Source: an uncultured Bizionia sp. (lineage in GTDB: Bacteria > Bacteroidota > Bacteroidia > Flavobacteriales > Flavobacteriaceae). Taken from it: a stretch of 64,000 nucleotides of DNA. A program made the position numbers and the translations under genes. The notes under the pieces were generated by a model, which worked only from the letters and a program-made list of their open reading frames with translations, did not search any database and was not told the origin of the DNA. Position 1 is the stretch's first letter. Every line of letters begins with the position of its first letter. Shown piece by piece: positions 45,929-54,353 of the stretch. Location of the stretch: positions 62,001-126,000 of the forward strand of contig CANMCF010000006.1 of NCBI GenBank assembly GCA_947496215.1. Direction: 5' to 3'.

Positions 45929-47314
45929 TTAATTTTCCTCCTCAGCTCGTTTTATGATGGATTCAGGCAAGGCCTTTTTTGCTTTGGCTCCCATTTTCTT
46001 CAACTTTTCAACACTTGTAATCAGGTTTCCCCTACCATCTACCAGTTTGTTCATTGCTGCAGAATAATCAGCCTTTGCGGAATCTATCTTCTTCCCAACG
46101 CCAGTAAGATCCTTTACCAGACCTTCGAACTTGTCATACAGAGCCCCAGCCTGTCTAGCGATCTCAATGGCATTTCGTTGTTGCTTCTCGTTGTTCCACA
46201 TCGTATCTATGGTGCGCAAGGTTGCGAGAAGGGTAGAAGGTGTCACGATTACGATATTGCGTTCGAAAGCCTTGTTGTATAGTGAATTGTCCTCATTGAT
46301 GGCTACGGCAAATGCAGGTTCTATTGGGATGAACAACAACACGAAGTCCGGAGACTCTATATCATACAGATCTTGATAGTTCTTGTCGGAAAGCTGTTCC
46401 ACATGTCGTTTTATGGAATTTATGTGAGCTTTCAAGTATATCACCCTGTCTTCTTCATTAGCATTGACATAGCGTTCGTAATCGGTCAAGGATACTTTGG
46501 AATCTATAATCATCTTCTTGCTGTCAGGAAGGTGCAATACCACATCTGGCAAGGCACGGGAACCATCATCCAAGGTAAAGTTTTGTTGTACGTAGTATTC
46601 TCTGTCCTTTTCCAATCCCGATTTTTCCAATACGCGCTCCAAGACCAATTCGCCCCAATTCCCTTGCATTTTGCTATCGCCTTTCAAAGCCTTTGTCAAA
46701 TTGGTGGCTTCTTTCGTCATTTGGAGATTTAAATCCTTCAAACCCAACAATTGCTCCTTCAAAGCCGAATGCATGCTTATGCTTTCCTTTTGAGTGTCAT
46801 CCACCTTCTTTTCGAATGTTTGAATCTTTTCATGCAAAGGATTTAGGATGTTCTTGATGTTCTCTTTGTTCTGAAGCGTGAATTTTTCCGATTTTTCATC
46901 CAATATCTTGGTCGCTAGAATTTCAAAGTCTTTGCGAAGTTGTGCTTGTCGTTCTTCCAATTCCTCATCTTTCTTCAAACTCAATTGCTGAAGGTTTTCA
47001 AATTCCGAATTTCGTTGTGCCAATTCAATGTTCAATCCTTCTCTTTCATCCCTGAAATTGTCACGTTCTCTTTCTGTTTTTGAAACAATGCCACGTAACT
47101 CTTCCAATTGAGAGTTGAAGTTCTCGTTCGACTTTGTTTTTTCAGATTCGGTAAGTTGCTTGAAATCGTTGAATTGAAGTTGTAGGTTGTTGTTACGTTC
47201 CTCCAACGTACTTTTTTCGCTCTTGCTTTTAAGCTTGGAAAAAAGCATTCCCAAATAGCCACCAATGGCAGCGGAAACAAGTATGGCAAGGATAAGAATG
47301 AGGTTGTCGTTCAT
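45929..47314 (-). CDS. rmuC: DNA recombination protein RmuC
   Basis: RmuC-type proteins limit inversion at short inverted repeats and are thought to act on stalled DNA structures. The 461-residue protein begins with a transmembrane segment (residues 4-22), a long coiled coil rich in Glu, Lys and Gln to about residue 180, then the nuclease-like RmuC domain: MQGNWGELVLERVLEKSGL, LPDVVLHLPDSKKMIIDSKVSL and DFVLLFIPIEPAFAVAINED. DSK is probably part of the PD-(D/E)xK core. A TATCTTTG -7-like element lies 20 bases upstream of the ATG (47334-47341). Confidence 0.93.
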   Translation of the reverse strand: MNDNLILILAILVSAAIGGYLGMLFSKLKSKSEKSTLEERNNNLQLQFNDFKQLTESEKTKSNENFNSQLEELRGIVSKTERERDNFRDEREGLNIELAQRNSEFENLQQLSLKKDEELEERQAQLRKDFEILATKILDEKSEKFTLQNKENIKNILNPLHEKIQTFEKKVDDTQKESISMHSALKEQLLGLKDLNLQMTKEATNLTKALKGDSKMQGNWGELVLERVLEKSGLEKDREYYVQQNFTLDDGSRALPDVVLHLPDSKKMIIDSKVSLTDYERYVNANEEDRVIYLKAHINSIKRHVEQLSDKNYQDLYDIESPDFVLLFIPIEPAFAVAINEDNSLYNKAFERNIVIVTPSTLLATLRTIDTMWNNEKQQRNAIEIARQAGALYDKFEGLVKDLTGVGKKIDSAKADYSAAMNKLVDGRGNLITSVEKLKKMGAKAKKALPESIIKRAEEEN

Positions 47315-47333
47315 TTATGAATTTAATTTGCAT

Positions 47334-47341
47334 CAAAGATA
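47334..47341 (-). promoter_or_regulatory. Possible -7 element for rmuC
   Basis: TATCTTTG on the minus strand matches TAnnTTTG about 20 bases upstream of the rmuC ATG. The base triplet at the usual -33 spacing is TTC instead of TTG. Confidence 0.35.
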
Positions 47342-47386
47342 ATTTTTTTAGTTGAAAGGAGAATGTGGATTGCCTCAAGTTTACTT

Positions 47387-48181
47387 TTACTTGTTCACTC
47401 TAAAGCTTCCTGTGACTTCATCGAATATTATCAAATCTTTTGGGAATAGACTGTTGAAGGCACCTTGTTGTATTAGGCTTTTTGGTGAGTCGGTAACAAT
47501 CCCGTCTTTGGTCATTACAATGAGCTTGTCGCACAATTGGATGGCCAAGTCTATTTCGTGAGAGGAAAACAAAATGGTCTTGTTAGTTTCTTTTGCCAGC
47601 TTTTGAAGCAATTTCAATATGTAGGCCTTATGGTACATGTCAAGATGGGTCGTAGGTTCATCAAGAACGATGATCGAGGTATCTTGAGCCAAAGCACGGG
47701 CAATCATTACTTTTTGCAATTGTCCATCGCTGAGCTCGTAACATTTCTTGTGCTTCAACTCGTGGATGTTGGTTTGCCTAAGGGCCGTATTGACGATATC
47801 GATGTCGGTTTCGGATAGGTTGCCCACCCAATTGGTGTAGGGTTGTCTGCCCAAGGCCACCAGTTCGAAAACGGATAGGTTCTTGGATGCGACTGTTTCA
47901 GTCAATACCAAACTCAGAGCCTTGGCCAAATCCAAGGGACTATAGGCGTCTAGTATTTTTGAGTGAATCGAAATGCTTCCACTCAAAGGCTGTTGGACAC
48001 GGGTAAGCGTTCTCAACAAGGTAGACTTCCCGATGCCGTTGGCACCAACCAAACCTATTAATTCACCTTCGTGCAATTCCAAATTGATGTTGGAGGAAAC
48101 TATGGTTTCATTTTTCTTTGAAACATAGCCAATGTAGAGTTTTTTGGTTTCTAGGGTGATATGTCGGTTTTCCTCTTTCAA
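47387..48181 (-). CDS. Cobalamin-type ABC ATPase (BtuD-like)
   Basis: This 264-residue ATPase energises import with the adjacent permease and binding protein. Walker A GLVGANGIGKST, signature LSDGQLQKVMIARALA, Walker B IIVLDEPTTHLD and the H-loop FSSHEID are all present. LSDGQ replaces the usual LSGGQ, as in many FecE/BtuD proteins. The start is a TTG at 48181, a few bases past the permease stop; the frame stays open to another TTG at 48238 that overlaps the permease by 56 bases and lacks family resemblance. No ATG is available. Iron-siderophore import cannot be excluded from this gene alone. Confidence 0.85.
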   Translation of the reverse strand: MKEENRHITLETKKLYIGYVSKKNETIVSSNINLELHEGELIGLVGANGIGKSTLLRTLTRVQQPLSGSISIHSKILDAYSPLDLAKALSLVLTETVASKNLSVFELVALGRQPYTNWVGNLSETDIDIVNTALRQTNIHELKHKKCYELSDGQLQKVMIARALAQDTSIIVLDEPTTHLDMYHKAYILKLLQKLAKETNKTILFSSHEIDLAIQLCDKLIVMTKDGIVTDSPKSLIQQGAFNSLFPKDLIIFDEVTGSFRVNK

Positions 48182-48182
48182 T

Positions 48183-49214
48183 TTAAAACACCATTTTTTT
48201 CTTTCTAACCAATAGCCAAACGACGACAGGGGCCCCAATCAATGATGTTATTGCATTTATGGGCAAGGTGTAGTCGGTGTTGGGCAATTGCGCGATACTG
48301 TCACAAACAAGCATTATTATGGCTCCAAACAAAAAGACGGCAGGTAACAACACCTTATGATTGGAAGTATGGAATACTTGTCGTGTTATATGTGGTATGG
48401 CCAAACCTATGAAGGCTATGGGGCCGGCAAAGGCCGTAATGGTTCCTGCCAACAAACTTGTGGATATGATAATGATCAAACGACTTCTTTTGATGTCCAA
48501 TCCCAAGCTCTTTGCGTAATTCTCACCCAATAATAAAGTGTTGAGTGCTTTTATGGATGCGATGCTGAAGACTATTCCAATGCAGTAAATGGCAACGAAT
48601 ATCTTGAGTTCATCCCATTGCAAGTTTCCTAGGCTACCAAATCCCCAAAATATGTATTGTTGCAATTCCTCTGCCGAGCTGAAATAGGATAGTACGCTAA
48701 CCACTGCTGCTGTAATGCTGCCAAACATCAAGCCTATGATGAGTATGGCCATTGTATCCCTTACTCTAGAAGAGACTATCAATACAGTGAGCAAAACGAG
48801 AAAACTACCTAAACTGGCAGCCAAGACGAAGCTCCACTTGGAAATTAGCATCGATGCGAAAACGCCCCCTATGGCAGAAGTCCCCATGATGACGAGAGCG
48901 ACGCCAAGACTGGCTCCGGATGTTATGCCCAATACAAATGGGCCAGCCAAAGGGTTACGAAACAAGGTTTGCATCAACAGACCGGAAATGCCCAAGCCAG
49001 AGCCAACGATAATGGCTGTGATGGCCTTGGGAAGCCTATAATCGTGTATGATGTACTGCCAAGACTTGTTTTCAAGGACACCGCCTATCAAACTATTGAA
49101 GATGTCCTTTGGAGGAATGTGTACAGATCCCAAGCTTATATTCAAAAAAAAGAAAGCTATCAGCGATAGGGCCAATACCAAAAAAGGTGTTTTATATGTT
49201 TTAGTGGTTGGCAA
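48183..49214 (-). CDS. FecCD/BtuC-family ABC permease
   Basis: The 343-residue permease has about ten transmembrane helices and the family signature segments NPLAGPFVLGITSGASLGVAL (in part), AGTITAFAGPIAFIGLAIPH and ITSLIGAPVVVWLL at the C-terminus, as in BtuC and FhuB. It begins with a TTG at 49214, directly after the stop of the binding-protein gene, so translation is probably coupled. Placement between a binding lipoprotein and an ATPase, next to cob genes, supports cobamide import. Confidence 0.9.
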   Translation of the reverse strand: MPTTKTYKTPFLVLALSLIAFFFLNISLGSVHIPPKDIFNSLIGGVLENKSWQYIIHDYRLPKAITAIIVGSGLGISGLLMQTLFRNPLAGPFVLGITSGASLGVALVIMGTSAIGGVFASMLISKWSFVLAASLGSFLVLLTVLIVSSRVRDTMAILIIGLMFGSITAAVVSVLSYFSSAEELQQYIFWGFGSLGNLQWDELKIFVAIYCIGIVFSIASIKALNTLLLGENYAKSLGLDIKRSRLIIIISTSLLAGTITAFAGPIAFIGLAIPHITRQVFHTSNHKVLLPAVFLFGAIIMLVCDSIAQLPNTDYTLPINAITSLIGAPVVVWLLVRKKKMVF

Positions 49215-50357
49215 TTATTCTAAACGTTTAAAAAAGAAGGGTTCATAATCTTTTAAAAGCCCTGGATGCGATATGTGTATGACGTCTTTCAAGATGAGAT
49301 CCGGTCTCAACGGTCCCAATTCAAAATAAAGGAGACCTCCTTCTGGGCCTATTTTGTTGGTATATGTATATATGTCGCCATTCTTGTAAGCATTGAAAAA
49401 CGAATAGCCTTTGTGCTTTTCCATCATTTCGACCTTGTTCTTAAAACTGCCGGCTCCTATCCATAATTCTGCATTTTGAGCTTTCTCCAATACATTTTCG
49501 AAATTTAACTGAAGGCTTCCATTGGAGTCGTCGTCTTTCCAAAGATAGTCGGTATTGGCATCTTCCAAATATTTAGCAACAAAACTCTTGCCTCCGGGGA
49601 TGTTCCAAACGTCCTTGAACATGGAGCCGGAAAAGACTACAGGCCTTTCATTCACTTTCGATGCTGTGGATTTTGCTTGCAGGTAATCGGCTTCTATCTT
49701 GTTGAATATTTTGTCAGCTTCATCCCCTTTGTCAAAAAAAGCAGCTATGAATTTTATCCATTCTGCACGTCCCAAAGGGTGTTGTTCCGTCCAAGCTCCG
49801 TCCAAGACAACAGGGATTCCAAATTTTTCGATTTGATTCAATGTCTTGTCGTTGCCATTTACGGAGAAACCGATGACTAGGTCGGGTTGTAACTCCAAAA
49901 GGAGTTCCATGTTGATTTCCAAATCGTTGTTTAGGTCTTTGATGCTGCCATTTTCAACATTGGCTCTTGTTTTTTCGGAAGAGATGTAACTGGTATTTGG
50001 AAAACCTACCAATTTGTCGTCCACATTCAAATATTCCAAAGACGGAATGTTGGTCGTGGACATGGCAACCAATTTTTCAATGGGCATTTTAATGACAATG
50101 TCCTTTTCTTCATGTTTGGGAGTGTTTTCTCCTTCCTTGACCAAAAGATAACGAAATGTTTCTTCACTGTTTGGCCAAGCGGAAGTAACGACTAGCTCTG
50201 TATGGGTCTTATGATGATACATTGTAAACCCTTTGGCATACTTGACCTCCAAGGATGCAACTTCCGTTTGTTCCTCAAGGGGAGCCGTTTTGTTTTTTTC
50301 GTCTTTGCATCCCGTTAAAAGGGAGACACCCAGCAATAAAAGAAATAGACTTCGCAT
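49215..50357 (-). CDS. BtuF-like periplasmic binding lipoprotein
   Basis: The 380-residue protein has a lipoprotein signal (lipobox LLTGC, Cys about residue 17) and a class III solute-binding fold: VAMSTTNIPSLEYL-like KLVAMSTTNIPSLEYLN, LLELQPDLVIGFSVN and LGRAEWIKFIAAFFDKGDEAD. The family covers cobalamin and iron-siderophore binders. Genomic context (cobUTSC, cobalamin riboswitch, BtuB-like receptor) favours cobamides. It is first in the btuF-C-D-like operon, and no riboswitch is visible in the 86 bases before it. Confidence 0.88.
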   Translation of the reverse strand: MRSLFLLLLGVSLLTGCKDEKNKTAPLEEQTEVASLEVKYAKGFTMYHHKTHTELVVTSAWPNSEETFRYLLVKEGENTPKHEEKDIVIKMPIEKLVAMSTTNIPSLEYLNVDDKLVGFPNTSYISSEKTRANVENGSIKDLNNDLEINMELLLELQPDLVIGFSVNGNDKTLNQIEKFGIPVVLDGAWTEQHPLGRAEWIKFIAAFFDKGDEADKIFNKIEADYLQAKSTASKVNERPVVFSGSMFKDVWNIPGGKSFVAKYLEDANTDYLWKDDDSNGSLQLNFENVLEKAQNAELWIGAGSFKNKVEMMEKHKGYSFFNAYKNGDIYTYTNKIGPEGGLLYFELGPLRPDLILKDVIHISHPGLLKDYEPFFFKRLE

Positions 50358-50443
50358 ATTTTTTCAATAAGACTCAAAGGTCTTCATTTTTTTTGTAATA
50401 CAGTAGGTTTAAGGCTATTTTTGACCGATCAAAATATGTTTGA

Positions 50444-51094
50444 ATGAATTTTTTATGTTCTTGGAGTGGAGGCAAAGACAGTTGTTACGCCTTTTGTAAA
50501 GCAGTCGAACAAGGTTATGTGCCAACTGTGCTTTTAAACGTGATGAACGAATTTGGTGATCGTTCACGTTCCCACGGGATTACAAAGGGAATTTTGGAAG
50601 CACAAGCGGATGCTATAGGTGTTCCCATTCATTTTTTCAATAGTACATGGAAAGATTACGAAGAGAATTACATTGAAAACCTTAAGCAATTGACAAAGAC
50701 GTTTCCCATAACCCACGCCGTCTTTGGGGACATTGACATTGAGTCACACAGAGCATGGGAGGAAAAGGTTTCGAAAGCTGCAGATTTGAAAGCAGTTTTG
50801 CCTTTGTGGCAAGGCGATAGAAAACAATTGGTCTTGGATATGATCGCAGCGGGATTGGAAGCTATGATTGTATCATGTAATCAGGATTTGGGATCTGATT
50901 TTTTGGGAAGGATCGTCGATGAGACATTGATAGTTGATTTGGAAGATAGAGGAATTGATGTTTGTGGGGAAAATGGAGAGTTCCATACTCTAGTTGTCAA
51001 TGCGCCTTTTTTTAAACAAGGAATTGAAGTGGAGATTACAGAGAAAAAAACATCAAGCAATTATAATTTTGCCGATTTGAAGCTTAAACGTTAA
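50444..51094 (+). CDS. COG2102 PP-loop ATPase (diphthine-ammonia ligase-like), copy 1
   Basis: This 216-residue protein has the PP-loop pyrophosphatase motif SWSGGKDSCYA (residues 6-16) and the family-specific HGITKGILEAQADAIG, FGDIDIESHRAWEEKV and DVCGENGEFHTLVVNAP. Its eukaryotic relative Dph6 amidates diphthine on EF-2, which bacteria lack, so the bacterial substrate is different. It sits between the divergent btuFCD-like genes and the convergent cobC, with which it overlaps by 11 bases, and a paralogue lies at 56316. The position suggests a role in cobamide metabolism, such as an amidation or amide-linked salvage step, but that is inference. Confidence 0.82.
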   Translation: MNFLCSWSGGKDSCYAFCKAVEQGYVPTVLLNVMNEFGDRSRSHGITKGILEAQADAIGVPIHFFNSTWKDYEENYIENLKQLTKTFPITHAVFGDIDIESHRAWEEKVSKAADLKAVLPLWQGDRKQLVLDMIAAGLEAMIVSCNQDLGSDFLGRIVDETLIVDLEDRGIDVCGENGEFHTLVVNAPFFKQGIEVEITEKKTSSNYNFADLKLKR

Positions 51095-51650
51095 CAGGGG
51101 TGATCAATTTGAATGTATTGTCTTCTTTTTTAAGATGAAAATAATTTCCATACTCCAACTTGATGCTGAATGATTTGGTCAAGGGGATACCCAAAAGGTT
51201 TGAAAGGAATGCCCTGATAACACCGGCATGTGTAACGATGATGAGGTCGTTGGTATCGTTGGAGTGTTTTAATTCTTCAAAAAAAGCATTTGTGCGTGAT
51301 GCCAAGTCTATATAGGATTCTCCATTTGGTACGGTTACATTTACAAAATCTTGCATCCAAGGATTAATTTCCCCTTCAGGTATGTCATCCCATTTTTTTA
51401 GTTCCCAATCGCCAAAATTCAGTTCTTTCAAACGGTCATCAAGAACAACGACATCGTTAAATCGCTTTGCCAACAAAGCACATCGTTTCAATGGGCTGGA
51501 AATAACTTTGAAGTTTTCATTGCTAGGTATGTCTTTAAGGATTGCTTCGCTTTCTTTTGGGAAAGTAGGAGCCAAGTCCAAATCTGCCTGTCCATAGCAA
51601 ACCCCTTTTTCGATGTCTGGAGTCGTGTGTCTGATTATATAAATTTCCAT
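51084..51650 (-). CDS. cobC: Alpha-ribazole phosphatase-like histidine phosphatase
   Basis: The 188-residue protein has the phosphoglycerate-mutase-like fold with the RHTTPDIEKGVCYGQADLDL start, catalytic His in IIRHTT, SSPLKRCALLAKRF, ELNFGDWE and TVTHAGVIRAFL-like IIVTHAGVIRAFLSNL. In a cob operon this is CobC, which removes the phosphate from alpha-ribazole 5'-phosphate or adenosylcobalamin 5'-phosphate. The start at 51650 is family-typical; a longer frame to 51734 would sit inside cobS. Its start overlaps the cobS stop by 16 bases, so translation is coupled. Confidence 0.9.
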   Translation of the reverse strand: MEIYIIRHTTPDIEKGVCYGQADLDLAPTFPKESEAILKDIPSNENFKVISSPLKRCALLAKRFNDVVVLDDRLKELNFGDWELKKWDDIPEGEINPWMQDFVNVTVPNGESYIDLASRTNAFFEELKHSNDTNDLIIVTHAGVIRAFLSNLLGIPLTKSFSIKLEYGNYFHLKKEDNTFKLITPVNV

Positions 51651-52396
51651 AATGCAATAATGCTTAAATAAAAGACGACTTCCGTTAATTGTTGGACCGC
51701 CCCTGCGCAATCCCCAGTTTGTCCACCCAGCCATTTTTTGAATTTGCTCCCTAAATACATCTTTGCCAAATACATTGGGATGATGGTCAGGAAAATATAA
51801 GGTGTTTTAAAAAGAAACAAAGGTAAGATGCCAAAAATGCCACTAATGGTTAGCATACCAATATTAACGTCTTTCGCAGCTGGTTTGGCCTTGCTGTTTT
51901 CCGTATCCCTAACATAGGGATGCGTGTATAGCAATGTGGTCGCAATGAAACGACTTAGGCCGTGCCCTGCGATAAGTGTCAATGGTATAAGATGTACGGG
52001 AGTTTCTCTCAAGGCCGAGAACTTAATGGCCAAGAGCAGTAACAATCCAACTGTTCCGTAGGTTCCAAGGCGAGAATCCTTCATTATTAGAAGAATTTTT
52101 TCTTTAGTCCATCCTCCTCCTAGTCCATCACATACATCTGCAAAGCCATCTTCATGAAATGCACCTGTTACATATATTGTTGAGCAGATGCTTAACAAAA
52201 GTGCTATTTCTGTTGAAAACAAGAAAGAAGAACCATAAAAGACCAAGGCTCCAATACCTCCTACGATAATACCTACCAACGAAAAGTATTTTGCGCTTTT
52301 CTTTAGATACTCAGCCTTGTGATCCACCCATTTTGGACAAGGAATCCTTGTAAAGAACATAATGGCCGTTAAAAATATTTGAAGTTCTTTTTTCAT
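51635..52396 (-). CDS. cobS: Adenosylcobinamide-GDP ribazoletransferase
   Basis: CobS joins adenosylcobinamide-GDP and alpha-ribazole in the inner membrane. The 253-residue protein has several transmembrane helices, the family motif HEDGFADVCDGLGGGWTKEK (about residues 80-99), and MKDSRLGTYGTVGLLLLL. Its first helix includes AIMFFTRIPCP, also characteristic. The cobT stop lies 50 bases upstream. Confidence 0.94.
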   Translation of the reverse strand: MKKELQIFLTAIMFFTRIPCPKWVDHKAEYLKKSAKYFSLVGIIVGGIGALVFYGSSFLFSTEIALLLSICSTIYVTGAFHEDGFADVCDGLGGGWTKEKILLIMKDSRLGTYGTVGLLLLLAIKFSALRETPVHLIPLTLIAGHGLSRFIATTLLYTHPYVRDTENSKAKPAAKDVNIGMLTISGIFGILPLFLFKTPYIFLTIIPMYLAKMYLGSKFKKWLGGQTGDCAGAVQQLTEVVFYLSIIALWKFI

Positions 52397-52446
52397 TGGG
52401 TATTATATTTTATCGTTCTTTTTTATGATAAAAAAGACGATTGTTC

Positions 52447-53484
52447 TTATGTTTCGCTACTTACACCAGCGCTCTCAAAGCTAGCCATGTCGTTTAAAAA
52501 GTCAACGGAAGCCCTTAATAGAGGAATTGCAAGAGCAGCTCCTGTGCCTTCTCCCAATCGCAACCCCAATGACAAAAGTGGTTTTGTATCCAAAAAATCC
52601 AACATCTTGATATGGCCTTGCTCGTTGGAGTTATGTGCGAAGACACAATAGTCCATCACATTCTTGTTTATGGCTTTTGCAGCCAATAGTGCTGAGGTAA
52701 CGATAAAACCATCAATGATAACACACATTTTCAATGTGGCTGCTTTCAATATGGCGCCACAAAGCATTACGATTTCGAAACCGCCAAAAGTAGCCAAGGC
52801 CTCCAATGGTGTTTTTGGATCATACTTGTCATGGACTTCGGAAAGGATGCGAGTTTTCATATCTATGCCACCTTTGTCCAATCCAGTACCGGAACCAACG
52901 CAACTTGCTATGGATTTTCCTGTAAAATAAGACATGAGAAGTGAAGCAGAAGACGTATTACCAATTCCCATTTCACCAAAACCAATTGTGTTACAGCCTT
53001 TGTCATGGATTTCTTTTACGACATCACCTCCTTTTTTCAAGGCACTTTCGCACAATTCCAAACTCATTGCTGGTTCATTTTGATAGTTTTTTGTACCCAA
53101 TGCCATTTTTGCATTCACAATGTTGGAACCTTTTGGGAATGTATGGTTTACTCCAGAATCGATGATTTTCAAATCCAAGCCATTTGTCTTGCTAAAGACA
53201 TTTATGGCTGCTCCTCCATTCATGAAGTTGTAGACCATTTGGGAAGTAACCTCCTGCGGAAAGGGATTTACTTCTCCTTTAGCCGCAATGCCATGGTCTC
53301 CAGCAAAAACAGTTATGGTGGGATGTTCTATTTTTGGGCTTTCAGTATTTTGGATGCACCCTATTTTAAAGGCTAAATCCTCCAAAACACCCAATGAACC
53401 TATGGGTTTGGTTTTTAAATCAATTTTTTTTCTAAGAGAGGTTTCTAATTCAGGGTTGCTTGTAGTAGCTATGTCAAACATCAA
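52447..53484 (-). CDS. cobT: Nicotinate-nucleotide-dimethylbenzimidazole phosphoribosyltransferase
   Basis: CobT activates the lower-ligand base to alpha-ribazole phosphate. The 345-residue protein has the family segments KTKPIGSLGVLEDLAFKIG (about 24-42), VFAGDHGIAAKGEVNPFPQE (about 63), FGEMGIGNTSSASLL (about 170) and GLRLGEGTGAALAIPLL (about 310, with the catalytic Glu). It follows cobU with a 1-base gap. The specificity for different lower bases is not readable. Confidence 0.95.
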   Translation of the reverse strand: MMFDIATTSNPELETSLRKKIDLKTKPIGSLGVLEDLAFKIGCIQNTESPKIEHPTITVFAGDHGIAAKGEVNPFPQEVTSQMVYNFMNGGAAINVFSKTNGLDLKIIDSGVNHTFPKGSNIVNAKMALGTKNYQNEPAMSLELCESALKKGGDVVKEIHDKGCNTIGFGEMGIGNTSSASLLMSYFTGKSIASCVGSGTGLDKGGIDMKTRILSEVHDKYDPKTPLEALATFGGFEIVMLCGAILKAATLKMCVIIDGFIVTSALLAAKAINKNVMDYCVFAHNSNEQGHIKMLDFLDTKPLLSLGLRLGEGTGAALAIPLLRASVDFLNDMASFESAGVSSET

Positions 53485-53485
53485 T

Positions 53486-53989
53486 TTATTTTAAAGTTAA
53501 AGGGATTCCGGATACCATCATAGTTGCCTTGTCTGCATGTTTTGCGATATGTTGGTTCATCCAACCTTGCAATTCGGTGAACTTTCTGCCGATTTCCGTA
53601 GTGGCGTGCACACCCATTCCTATTTCATTGGAAATGATGATGATGGTTGCATCCAACCCCAAGAGCTTATTGAATTCTTCTTTGGCTAGGGACAAGGATT
53701 CTTCAATGTCGTTTTTTGTGTCGACAAAATAATTGGTAAGCCATAAGGTAACGCAATCCATAACCGCAACGTCTTTGGCTTTTATAATAGACGAAATTGC
53801 CTTTTCTTCTTCTACGGAAGTCCAGCGATGATCCCTGTCTGCTATATGCCTATCTATTCGTTTTTGATGGTTACCATCCCAAACACGAGAAGTTGCAATG
53901 TATTTTGGGGTCTTGGAAAGAGACAATGCCAAATTTTGGGCATAACTGCTTTTACCTGAACGCTCGCCACCAGTTATATAATAGATCAT
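53486..53989 (-). CDS. cobU: Adenosylcobinamide kinase / guanylyltransferase
   Basis: CobU phosphorylates adenosylcobinamide and adds GMP from GTP. The 167-residue protein begins MIYYITGGERSGKSSYAQ with a P-loop (GGERSGKSS), followed by PKYIATSRVWD, RIDRHIADRD and DCVTLWLTN, all typical of CobU/CobP. The ATG at 53989 puts the P-loop near the N-terminus as in the family; an upstream start at 54016 adds nine residues of no value. It is first in cobU-T-S-C. No riboswitch precedes it. Confidence 0.94.
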   Translation of the reverse strand: MIYYITGGERSGKSSYAQNLALSLSKTPKYIATSRVWDGNHQKRIDRHIADRDHRWTSVEEEKAISSIIKAKDVAVMDCVTLWLTNYFVDTKNDIEESLSLAKEEFNKLLGLDATIIIISNEIGMGVHATTEIGRKFTELQGWMNQHIAKHADKATMMVSGIPLTLK

Positions 53990-54053
53990 GGTCAATGGTT
54001 GATTATTAGAAGACAAAGATTATTCTTTTTTTTAGAATAAAGGAATAAAATGG

Positions 54054-54083
54054 TTTCGATTATGATAATAGGTAGTATATTTG
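54054..54083 (+). promoter_or_regulatory. Promoter of the cobalamin riboswitch / btuB transcript
   Basis: TATATTTG (54076-54083) is a full -7 match. Upstream at 18 bases is TTTC instead of TTTG, so the -33 element is weak. The riboswitch begins within 10 bases downstream. Confidence 0.55.
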
Positions 54084-54089
54084 CAGCGA

Positions 54090-54285
54090 ATTTTGGTTTT
54101 GTACCGTATCTAACGGTATGAATTAAAAGGGAATCAAGTGAGTCGATTCTTATTGACAATTCTTGAGCTGTTCCCGCAACTGTAAGCTACAAGCTTTATG
54201 TTAACTACTAGTCACTGCTCGGTAAATGGAGTGGGAAGACAAACATAGAGACGCAAGTCAGGAGACCTGCCAAATTCAAACAAAC
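54090..54285 (+). ncRNA. Cobalamin riboswitch (5' leader of btuB)
   Basis: The leader contains the conserved blocks of the AdoCbl-class riboswitch in the right order: AAAAGGGAA (54124-54132), GAGCTGTTCCCGCAACTGT (about 54164-54182), a GTCACTG segment near 54211, GTGGGAAGAC (54231-54240), and the B12 box AGTCAGGAGACCTGCC (54256-54271). It lies 80 bases upstream of the TonB receptor ATG. Binding of cobalamin would lower receptor expression; whether at the level of translation or termination is not clear, as no obvious terminator was seen before the ATG. Confidence 0.95.
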
Positions 54286-54353
54286 AAGTAAAACTTTCGG
54301 GATAAAAGTTTGCGTATGATCATCCATGCGATTCTCGATTAATTTTAATTAAA

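Noticed and set aside
48182-48238. Longer BtuD-like ATPase starting at TTG 48238
   Set aside because: The extra residues overlap the end of the permease gene and do not resemble ABC ATPase N-termini; TTG 48181 is a better start.
51651-51734. Upstream extension of the cobC frame
   Set aside because: It lies wholly inside cobS in another frame and the histidine phosphatase fold starts at the ATG at 51650.
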